Translations under genes and position numbers: made by a program
NCBI GenBank assembly: GCA_949298295.1
Contig: CASFWS010000024.1
Span: 1 to 10,821, forward strand
Source: an uncultured Bacillota bacterium
GTDB lineage: Bacteria > Bacillota_I > Bacilli_A > RFN20 > CAG-826
Length of the DNA: 10,821 nucleotides
Direction: 5' to 3'
In this document: one piece after another, positions 5,561 through 10,821 of the stretch
Layout: the number at the start of each line of letters is the position of its first letter
How positions within the stretch are numbered: position 1 is the stretch's first letter
The notes under the pieces: model-generated
Database searches by the model: none
What the model was told of the DNA's origin: nothing
The model's input: only the letters and a program-made list of their open reading frames with translations

Positions 5561-6817
5561 TCACTCGGCGATCGAGGGGTAGTCGAGAGAAGCGATGTCT
5601 TTCCACCCTTTGGCGATGCTTAGGGCCTCTTCCTTCAGAGGCTCAAGCTTGGCCGGATCCTCGGTTCTTAGAGCCGCGTCGATGATCCGAGCGATCGCCC
5701 GGGCTTCCTTCTCATCGCAGCCCCGGGACGTCGCGGCCGCGAAGCCAATGCGGATCCCGCTCGCCTTGCTCGGAGGCATCGTATCGGCGTGAAGCATGTT
5801 CTTATTGACCGTGATTCCGATCGATCCAAGGCGAATTTGCGCGTCCTTTCCGGTAATTCCATAGCTTTTCAGGACATTACAGAGGAACAGATGGTTCTCC
5901 GTCCCCGAAACCGCCGCCCCGAGCTTCTCGAGCTCCTCGGAGCAAGCATAGGTATTCCGAAGAACCCTTTCCATATAGGCTTTGAAAGACGGATGGAGCG
6001 CCTCGGCGAAAGCCACGGCCTTCCCGGCGATGACGTGCTCAAGGGGCCCGCCTTGGGCATAAGGGAAAACGGCCGAATTGAGTTTCTTATAGAGGGCCTC
6101 GTTATTGGAAAGGATGAGCCCGCCCCGGGGACCCCGAAGGGTCTTATGGGTCGTCGAGGTAACGACGTCGGCATAGCGGCACGGATTATCCGTGAGCCCG
6201 GAGGCGACGATGCCGGCGATATGGGCCATGTCGACCATGAAATAGGTATGGGTTCCCTTCCTTGCATCGTGCTCGTCGATGAGGCGACGCATCCGGGCGA
6301 AGTCGATTTCGAAGGGATAGGCCGAATAACCGGCCAGGAAAAGGGCGGGATTGACCTCGTCGAGAAGAACGGCCAGGCGGTCGTAGTCGATCCGCCCGTC
6401 TTCCCCCAAGGGATAGAAATGGAACTCGTAGAGGTTCCCGGAAAAGGAAACGTTGGAGCCGTGGGTCAAGTGACCCCCATCGTCGAGCGTCAAGGCGAGC
6501 ACCCGGTCGCCCGGCTCGATCATCGCCCGGTAAGCGGCGAAATTGGCCTGGGAGCCGCTATGGGGCTGGACATTGGCGTAGCCGACCCCGAAGAGGCGCT
6601 TGGCCCGCTCGATGGCCAGCGTTTCGACTTGGTCCACCACTTCGCATCCCCCGTAGTAGCGCCGGCCCGGATAGCCTTCCGCGTATTTGTCGGTCAAAAT
6701 GCTCCCTTGGGCCGAAATGACGGCCCGGGAAGGGTAGTTCTCGCTCGCGATGAGCTCGATCCCTTTGTTTTGGCGCTTGCGCTCTTCTTCGATGAGATTA
6801 ACGATTTCACGGTCCAT
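5561..6817 (-). CDS. glyA: Serine hydroxymethyltransferase (GlyA)
   Basis: This PLP enzyme interconverts serine plus tetrahydrofolate with glycine plus 5,10-methylene-tetrahydrofolate, the main source of one-carbon units, in the cytoplasm. The product is 418 residues, normal for bacterial GlyA. Landmarks are in order: ELIASENYPS (21-30), KYAEGYPGRRYYGG (44-57), NVQPHSGSQAN (82-92), DMAHIAGIVA (196-205), STTHKTLRGPRGG (221-233) with the PLP lysine at Lys225, and SGIRIGFAAATSRG (353-366). I chose the ATG at 6817: the protein aligns from MDREI, and GAGGTG lies 5 nt upstream. A longer in-frame start at 6847 would add ten residues without a better ribosome-binding site. It lies behind the rpsI terminator and is probably monocistronic. 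Confidence 0.96.
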   Translation of the reverse strand: MDREIVNLIEEERKRQNKGIELIASENYPSRAVISAQGSILTDKYAEGYPGRRYYGGCEVVDQVETLAIERAKRLFGVGYANVQPHSGSQANFAAYRAMIEPGDRVLALTLDDGGHLTHGSNVSFSGNLYEFHFYPLGEDGRIDYDRLAVLLDEVNPALFLAGYSAYPFEIDFARMRRLIDEHDARKGTHTYFMVDMAHIAGIVASGLTDNPCRYADVVTSTTHKTLRGPRGGLILSNNEALYKKLNSAVFPYAQGGPLEHVIAGKAVAFAEALHPSFKAYMERVLRNTYACSEELEKLGAAVSGTENHLFLCNVLKSYGITGKDAQIRLGSIGITVNKNMLHADTMPPSKASGIRIGFAAATSRGCDEKEARAIARIIDAALRTEDPAKLEPLKEEALSIAKGWKDIASLDYPSIAE

Positions 6818-6838
6818 GCTGACACCTCGCCACAGGCA

Positions 6839-6866
6839 ATTCTCCATCTTTTCATAAACTCTTCAA
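6839..6866 (-). promoter_or_regulatory. Candidate promoter of glyA
   Basis: The minus strand has TTGAAG (6866-6861, 4/6), a 16-bp spacer and GAGAAT (6844-6839, 4/6), between the rpsI terminator and the glyA start. The hexamers are only moderate, but a promoter is needed here because the upstream terminator is strong. The predicted leader would be about 15 nt. Confidence 0.35.
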
Positions 6867-6870
6867 GCAC

Positions 6871-6897
6871 AAAAAAAGGCCAGCCGAAGCTGACCTT
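6871..6897 (-). terminator. Intrinsic terminator of the rplM-rpsI operon
   Basis: The minus strand has a 9-bp stem, AAGGTCAGC/GCTGGCCTT (6897-6889 and 6884-6876, one G-U pair), capped by a stable TTCG tetraloop. It runs into a seven-base T-tract (6877-6871). It starts about 20 nt after the rpsI stop. Confidence 0.93.
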
Positions 6898-6918
6898 GGA
6901 ATTCCGTTTCCGAGCCTC

Positions 6919-7311
6919 TTAACGCTTGGAGAACTGCGGAGCGCGGCGAGCGGCCTTGAGACCGTATTTCTTACGTTCCTTGGCCCGGGCGTTCCGGGTG
7001 AGCATGCCGTGGACCTTGAGGGTCTTCCGGTCCTCGCCGGCCTCGAGAAGGGCGCGGGCGATGCCGAGGCGGATCGCTTCGGCCTGTCCGGTGAAGCCAC
7101 CGCCATTGGCCTCGCAGCGGATGTCGTACTTCCCGTCGACCCCGAGGAGGGTAAGGGGCTGCTTGAGGTTCTGCACGAGGGTGGCATAAGGCATGTAGGC
7201 TTCGACGGCGCGGCCGTTGACCGTGATCGTTCCCTTGCCGGCAGAGAGATAGACGCGGGCGACGGAGCTCTTCCGGCGGCCGGTCCCATAATAGATGTTC
7301 TTATCGCTCAT
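6919..7311 (-). CDS. rpsI: 30S ribosomal protein S9
   Basis: The 130-residue product is full length for bacterial S9, a small-subunit protein whose C-terminal tail reaches towards the P-site tRNA. It shows YYGTGRRKSSVARV near the N-terminus (7-20), GGGFTGQAEAIRLGIARAL (70-88) and the conserved tail ending RAPQFSKR. The usual TRDxR segment reads TRNAR here, a mild variation. The SD TAAGGAG (7323-7317) overlaps the TAA stop of rplM, and the genes are 9 nt apart, so the two are very probably co-transcribed and translationally coupled. The order L13-S9 is the standard bacterial arrangement. Confidence 0.97.
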   Translation of the reverse strand: MSDKNIYYGTGRRKSSVARVYLSAGKGTITVNGRAVEAYMPYATLVQNLKQPLTLLGVDGKYDIRCEANGGGFTGQAEAIRLGIARALLEAGEDRKTLKVHGMLTRNARAKERKKYGLKAARRAPQFSKR

Positions 7312-7320
7312 GGTGTCTCC

Positions 7321-7761
7321 TTATTTGCTGAGGTCGAGGACAACCGGCTTCTGGGCCGTTTGCTGGTGCTTGTCGTCGGCGTAGACGAAGAGTTTCTTGA
7401 TCATCTTCCGCCCGAGCGGGCCCTTGCTCAGCATCCCCCAGACGGCGCGTTCGACCATCTCGACCGGGTATTCCCGTCGCATGACGCCGGCGCTCCGGGT
7501 CCGAAGGCCGCCGTTATAGCCGGAAACGTTGTAGTAGTTCTTCTTGTGCTCGGCATCGCCCGTCAGCTTCACCTTCGAGGCGTTGATGACGATGACGTAG
7601 TCGCCGAGGTCCTGGTTGGGGGTGTAGATGGGCTTGTTCTTGCCCGAGATGATCATCGCGATTTTCGAGGCGAGGCGGCCAAGCGGGATGTCGGTGGCGT
7701 CGACGAGATACCACTTTCTCTCGATGTCTTGGGGCTTAGCCATGGTCGTTTGACGTTGCAT
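7321..7761 (-). CDS. rplM: 50S ribosomal protein L13
   Basis: The 146-residue product matches bacterial L13, an early-assembling large-subunit protein that binds 23S rRNA. Diagnostic segments are ERKWYLVDATDIPLGRLAS (14-32), KPIYTPNQDLGDYVIVINA (43-61), the GYNGGLRTR stretch, and LGRKMIKKLFVYAD followed by HQQTAQKP near the C-terminus. The start MQRQTTMAKPQ is like the N-termini of other Firmicutes L13 proteins. An ATG six codons later (MAKPQ) is the alternative. Purine-rich AAGGAAGTAAAGGAA precedes the first ATG, which favours it. It is the first gene of the rplM-rpsI operon and has a leader of about 90 nt. Confidence 0.96.
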   Translation of the reverse strand: MQRQTTMAKPQDIERKWYLVDATDIPLGRLASKIAMIISGKNKPIYTPNQDLGDYVIVINASKVKLTGDAEHKKNYYNVSGYNGGLRTRSAGVMRREYPVEMVERAVWGMLSKGPLGRKMIKKLFVYADDKHQQTAQKPVVLDLSK

Positions 7762-7855
7762 TTTCCTTTACTTCCTTGCTAAGTGCGGTCGATGTTAGAC
7801 CTTTCCTATAGACGTTGAACTTTACCGGGGTTTAACTCTTTAGGTCAGTGCCGGT
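7762..7855 (-). promoter_or_regulatory. rplM mRNA leader, candidate ribosomal-protein autoregulatory RNA
   Basis: The leader can form ACCGG/CCGGT (7855-7851 with 7828-7824). It also holds two competing pairings: GACCT (7846-7842) with AGGTC (7802-7798), and GGTC (7801-7798) with GACC (7790-7787). An L13 leader family is known upstream of rplM in Bacillus-type Firmicutes, where L13 is thought to control its own operon. I could not verify that this sequence matches that consensus, so the role is inferred from position, length and pairing potential. Confidence 0.4.
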
Positions 7856-7859
7856 GTGT

Positions 7860-7888
7860 ATGATAGGCGCGCGGAGAAGCGTTGTAAA
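7860..7888 (-). promoter_or_regulatory. Promoter of the rplM-rpsI operon
   Basis: The minus strand has TTTACA (7888-7883, 5/6 match), an exact 17-bp spacer and TATCAT (7865-7860, 5/6 match). Predicted start is near 7853. It lies just after the transporter gene end and is the best fit in this gap. Confidence 0.65.
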
Positions 7889-7903
7889 GCGTTTTTGCTT
7901 GCG

Positions 7904-7917
7904 TTCCCTATAGGGAA
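7904..7917. repeat. Perfect 14-bp palindrome between transporter stop and rplM promoter
   Basis: TTCCCTATAGGGAA is fully self-complementary. It begins 4 nt after the transporter stop codon and ends 15 nt before the rplM -35. No T-tract follows on either strand, so it is not a typical intrinsic terminator. An operator or chance palindrome are the alternatives. Confidence 0.4.
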
Positions 7918-7921
7918 GGGC

Positions 7922-8716
7922 TTACTTGCCCCCAAGGCCGTAGGCTTCCTTTTCCTCCTCGCTCAAGGAGGCGTCCCTTCTTTTCAGCTTGGCGTCGATG
8001 AACTCGTGGACGACAAGCATCAGGAGAGCGAAGAAAAGGGTCACGTAGGGAAGGAGGATGTAACGGTCCCCGAGGCTTTTGGCCACGAGGCCGAAAAGGG
8101 GCGAGACGACGAGGTTCCCAAGGTAGGCGACAGCCATTTCCATCGACATGGCCGTCTGGGAAAGCCGCTTGGAGAAACGATACGGCGTCAGGAGGATGAT
8201 GCTCGGATAGATTGGGGCGCAGCCAAGGCCGATGAGGACAAAGCCGACGGCCGAAACCTCCCAAGGAAGGCCGGGAAGGAGGGCGATCAAGGCTCCGGTA
8301 AGCAAGATGCCTTCCCCGATCCGGATCATGCCTTTCGGCTTGATCTTGAGGGAGAGGAAGCCGCTAAGGAAGCGGCCGACCGCGATGCCAATGTAGAAAA
8401 GGGAGGCCAGGGAGGCCGAAAGGGCAGAGTCGAGCCCCTTCCCGTAAGAAAAGAAGCTGGCCGCCCAAAAGCCCGATGTCGTCTCGAGGGAGCAATAGGC
8501 GAAGAAGCCGATCACCGCCAGGTAGAAAACAGGCTCCCGAAGCAGCTTCCGATGGTCGCCCTTTTGGACCGGCGCCTCGTCCTCGGGCCTTTTCTTTCCC
8601 GCGTTTTTGGCCGCGACTTTTTCCCAAAGAGGGAGGGTAAGGAAAATGAGCAAGACGATGGCGAACTGGATATAGGCGAGGACCCGGACCCCATCGTTCC
8701 AGCCTTGGTCAGTCAC
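7922..8716 (-). CDS. MFS transporter, C-terminal part (split from 8709-9173 by a frameshift)
   Basis: This frame carries the remaining helices of the transporter that begins at 9173. It contains the cytoplasmic central loop (KNAGKKRPEDEAPVQKGDHR), about seven further hydrophobic helices and a charged C-terminal tail. The frame is open upstream of the nominal GTG at 8716, where residues PLILGSFIDP continue exactly what the N-terminal frame should have. So the GTG is unlikely to be a true start, and no ribosome-binding site supports it. Removing one base from the G6/C6 run at 8743-8748 restores a single protein of about 416 residues, normal for MFS carriers. Major facilitator proteins are proton- or solute-coupled membrane carriers. 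The general look is of the fucose/sugar-type branch, but the substrate is not known. Confidence 0.75.
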   Translation of the reverse strand: MTDQGWNDGVRVLAYIQFAIVLLIFLTLPLWEKVAAKNAGKKRPEDEAPVQKGDHRKLLREPVFYLAVIGFFAYCSLETTSGFWAASFFSYGKGLDSALSASLASLFYIGIAVGRFLSGFLSLKIKPKGMIRIGEGILLTGALIALLPGLPWEVSAVGFVLIGLGCAPIYPSIILLTPYRFSKRLSQTAMSMEMAVAYLGNLVVSPLFGLVAKSLGDRYILLPYVTLFFALLMLVVHEFIDAKLKRRDASLSEEEKEAYGLGGK

Positions 8717-9173
8717 CGGGTCGATGAAAGAGCCGAGGATGAGGGGGGCCGGTGCTGGCCCCGATTCCCCACGAGCAATGGAGCCAATTCATATGGATCG
8801 GCTTGTAATGGAGGGCGACGAAATTGTTGAGGGCCGCATCGATCCCTCCGGCTCCGAGCCCCATCAGGATGGCAATGAGGAAGAAGGCCCAGGCGTAGCC
8901 CTCGGAGACGAAGGAAAAAGCAAGAAGGCCGGCCGCCGTAAGGAGAACAGAGAAGGCCACGAGGTACTTGGCCTTCAGCTTTTGGAGGATGAAAGAAGAG
9001 AGAAAGGCCGAAAGGACTGTCCCGGCCGTCACGACCATCCCGATGTAGCCGGCGAGGTCGCTGGAAAGGCCGAGGTTCCCGGCTATTGCCGGAAAAGAAG
9101 AGCCGAGGACGCTATCGGGAAGGCCGAGGCTCACGAAGGTGAGATAGATGACAAGAAGAAGGGCAAGCCCCAT
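8709..9173 (-). CDS. MFS transporter, N-terminal part (frame lost after residue 143)
   Basis: The product carries TM1 to TM4 or TM5 of a major facilitator carrier: LLLVIYLTFVSLGLPDSVLG (6-25), then helices at about 43-65, 71-89 and 95-113. These are followed by DAALNNFVALHY (112-123) and MNWLHCSWGIGASTGP (128-143), a segment typical of MFS sugar-type transporters. After Pro143 the frame turns to non-membrane residues (PHPRLFHRPGD) and stops at 8709. The protein continues in the next frame. The ATG at 9173 fits the start of TM1, but no clear Shine-Dalgarno precedes it. It begins 11 nt after the PAP2 stop, so translation may depend on coupling in the yebC-PAP2-MFS operon. Confidence 0.8.
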   Translation of the reverse strand: MGLALLLVIYLTFVSLGLPDSVLGSSFPAIAGNLGLSSDLAGYIGMVVTAGTVLSAFLSSFILQKLKAKYLVAFSVLLTAAGLLAFSFVSEGYAWAFFLIAILMGLGAGGIDAALNNFVALHYKPIHMNWLHCSWGIGASTGPPHPRLFHRPGD

Positions 9174-9184
9174 ACGGTGCTAGG

Positions 9185-10111
9185 CTAGGCCAAGGGCGTA
9201 GGAGTATCAAGGGGAGGCGAAGGTGAACCGCTTTCACTCCTTTTCCCTCTCCCGAGGCGCGGATAAAGGAAGGTCTCGAGGAGATCGAGAACGAGATAAC
9301 CCAGAAAGAAGCCGGCCGTCACGTCGCTTCCGAAGTGGGCGGCATTATAGACCCGCGAGACGGCCACGAGGACGACGAAGGCGAAAATGGAATACCGAAG
9401 AAGATAGTAACGCAGGTCGAGGACGGGGTGCTGGCTCTTGTAGAAAAGGGCGAGGCAGAAGAGGCCGGTCGCGTTCATCGTATGGCCGCTCGGGAAGGAA
9501 TACCAATTGCTTGAATTGGGATTTGCGGGCGAAATCACGTACCAAGGCTGAAAGGAATAGCCATCGTTGTCCGGGGAAATGAGGTAGCGGAAACGCGGCC
9601 TTCCCCAAAGGGCTTTGAGGGAAAGCATGAGAACGATGACGACCAAGACGAAATAGATGATGTCGATGAGGGCCGCCCGGGCAAGGGCGTTCTTATCGAC
9701 CGGCTTGAGGCGATAGGCGATGAGGAGGGCGAGACCCCCATAAGGCAAGGCGAGGACGTAGCCTACCCATGTCGGAATGACGATTCCATAGTCTCCGGGA
9801 TAATCCTGAAGGAGGTAGCCGCCATAGAAGGAGAAGCCGATGAGGGCGGCAAGGAAGAGAATTCCAGTTAGGACATTCGCCCACTTCCTTTCCTTCGGGC
9901 GGAAGCGGAAAAGGATGGCGGAGGATACGGCGCTCAAGAAGGTGAACGGCGTCTCCCCGTAGAGGGCCCCAAGGATCCCGCGAAGGGATCCGTACTGGTC
10001 GGCAACGGCTTCCGAGACCGGGAGGTCGATAAAGGAAAAAGCTGCCATAAGGACCGCGACGAGCCCATAGACGAGGACCCGTTCGAGGTTACGGCAGCTT
10101 TTTGCGCTCAC
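9185..10111 (-). CDS. Membrane PAP2-family phosphatase
   Basis: The 308-residue integral membrane protein has about seven or eight hydrophobic helices (roughly 11-30, 48-69, 81-101, 113-133, 147-166, 212-224, 237-252, 262-283). It carries the three PAP2 motifs: motif 1 KALWGRPRF (166-174), motif 2 PSGH (207-210), and motif 3 SRVYNAAHFGSD (252-263), with the catalytic histidines His210 and His259 and Asp263. Motif 1 ends in Phe174 where KX6RP would have Pro. The family removes phosphate from lipid phosphates such as undecaprenyl-pyrophosphate or phosphatidate; the substrate is not shown here. The start is a GTG at 10111, 13 nt after the yebC stop, with only a weak GGGA upstream. No other start gives a complete first helix. 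The tail is Pro/Ser-rich. Confidence 0.88.
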   Translation of the reverse strand: MSAKSCRNLERVLVYGLVAVLMAAFSFIDLPVSEAVADQYGSLRGILGALYGETPFTFLSAVSSAILFRFRPKERKWANVLTGILFLAALIGFSFYGGYLLQDYPGDYGIVIPTWVGYVLALPYGGLALLIAYRLKPVDKNALARAALIDIIYFVLVVIVLMLSLKALWGRPRFRYLISPDNDGYSFQPWYVISPANPNSSNWYSFPSGHTMNATGLFCLALFYKSQHPVLDLRYYLLRYSIFAFVVLVAVSRVYNAAHFGSDVTAGFFLGYLVLDLLETFLYPRLGRGKRSESGSPSPPLDTPTPLA

Positions 10112-10124
10112 GCTTTTTTCCCGC

Positions 10125-10821
10125 TTAGGCGTTCTCGACGTTGTGGTAGACGTTCTGGACGTCTTCGCACTCGTTGAGCTCGGCCATCATCTTCTTGAAG
10201 TGCTCGAGGTCGTCGCCTTCGAGGGTGACGTAATCGTTGGGGACGAAGGTGACTTCGGCCGTCTCGAAATCGTCGTAGCCAAGCCCCTTGAGGACATCCT
10301 TGGCCTTCTCGAGGTCGCTCGGGGCGGCAGTAATCTCGACGTAGCCGTCTTCCGAGGTGACGCCCGTGACGTCGACGTCGCCAAGGATCAGCCCTTCTTC
10401 GATGCTGTCGCGGGCCTTTTCGTCGCCCTTGAGGTCGATGAGAGACTTCATTTCGAAGTTGTAAAGGACGCTTCCTGGCTTCCCGCCCTTGCGGGTGACG
10501 ATGGTCCGGACCTCGGTGAGGGCACGGTTCCCGTTATCGGACATCGTGTCGACGATGATAAGGGAGCCGCCGGGGCCGAAGAACTCGTAACGGCCTTCGA
10601 TGTAGGCGACGCTATCGCCGCCCTTGGCCTTTTCGATGGCCCGCTCGATGACGTCGCGCGGGCAGCTCTTCCGGTACTTCTCGATGGCGCTCCGGAGGGC
10701 CAGGTTGCTCGCCGGGTCGGGGATGCCTTTCTTCGCGGCCGCGTAGATTTCCTTGCTGGCCCGCATGTAAATGGCGCTCTTGGCCTTGGCCGTCGCGGCC
10801 ATCGCGGCCGCCCGGACCTCA
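10125..10821 (-). CDS. YebC/TACO1-family protein, N-terminal end cut by window edge
   Basis: The product matches the YebC/PmpR/TACO1 family, typically about 240 residues. Members were long called transcription regulators; recent work assigns some of them to relieving ribosome stalls at proline-rich stretches. Visible landmarks, counted from the internal Met at 10802, are KEIYAAAKKGIPDPASN (17-33), ERAIEKAKGG (53-62), YEGR-like YIEGRYEFFGPGGSLIIVD (67-85), and the ending DVQNVYHNVENA. The frame is open upstream of that Met to the edge, reading EVRAAAM. Related proteins begin MGRAFEVRxA-like, so the true start most likely lies about five codons beyond the window and the Met at 10802 is internal. 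The stop is 13 nt before the PAP2 start, suggesting one operon. Confidence 0.92.
   Translation of the reverse strand, partial: EVRAAAMAATAKAKSAIYMRASKEIYAAAKKGIPDPASNLALRSAIEKYRKSCPRDVIERAIEKAKGGDSVAYIEGRYEFFGPGGSLIIVDTMSDNGNRALTEVRTIVTRKGGKPGSVLYNFEMKSLIDLKGDEKARDSIEEGLILGDVDVTGVTSEDGYVEITAAPSDLEKAKDVLKGLGYDDFETAEVTFVPNDYVTLEGDDLEHFKKMMAELNECEDVQNVYHNVENA

Noticed and set aside
5789..6922. 377-residue plus-strand frame over glyA
   Set aside because: It lies antisense to a well-supported glyA and crosses the rpsI terminator; no independent evidence for it.
8714..8716. GTG at 8716 as the start of a separate membrane protein
   Set aside because: The frame is open upstream and continues the MFS sequence exactly; there is no ribosome-binding site, so it is an internal codon of a frameshifted gene.
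7856..8830. 324-residue plus-strand frame over the transporter
   Set aside because: It is antisense to the MFS gene and has a charged, low-complexity composition typical of a shadow frame.

Overview
This window looks like a chromosomal segment of a GC-rich, Gram-positive-type bacterium of the Bacilli or a close relative, possibly an uncultured gut lineage. The evidence is indirect. The L13-S9 operon, Shine-Dalgarno sites and sigma-A-like promoters are of Firmicutes style, and all three tRNA genes encode their own CCA end. There is a lipoprotein with a serine-rich linker behind the lipobox. Genes end in TAA, TAG or TGA, so TGA is an ordinary stop and the Mycoplasma code is not in use. Every gene I can support lies on the minus strand, so the natural reading order is from high to low coordinates.

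Reading in transcription order: (1) 10821-7922 is a tight run of three genes: a YebC/TACO1-family protein (N-terminus cut by the window edge), a membrane PAP2 phosphatase, and an MFS transporter broken into two frames by one extra base in a run of six G/C. The gaps are 13 and 11 nt, so this is probably one operon. (2) 7888-6871 is the rplM-rpsI ribosomal protein operon. It has a good promoter (TTTACA-17-TATCAT), a leader of about 90 nt that could fold as a regulatory RNA, and a strong UUCG-loop terminator. (3) 6866-5561 is glyA (serine hydroxymethyltransferase). (4) 5528-5158 holds tRNA-Ile(GAT) and tRNA-Val(CAC), each with its own promoter and intrinsic terminator. (5) 4993-3113 encodes a divergent clan GH-D (GH36, raffinose synthase/Sip1-like) protein whose catalytic motifs look degraded. 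(6) 3096-870 is a separately promoted 704-residue surface lipoprotein built from repeated OB-fold-like modules around an Ig-like module, closed by a strong terminator. (7) 859-684 is tRNA-Thr(TGT). (8) 683-189 is a gene-poor, mostly AT-rich stretch with a small GC-rich island that may be a dead gene remnant. (9) 188-1 is the start of an AAA ATPase of the DUF4143 type, an accessory gene that runs off the window.

Most of the window is ordinary housekeeping. The points worth a second look are the GH36-like protein with altered active-site motifs, the modular OB-fold lipoprotein next to it, the homopolymer frameshift in the transporter, the rplM leader, and the GC-rich remnant beside the ATPase gene. 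I do not see a CRISPR array, insertion sequence, prophage or recognisable defence island.
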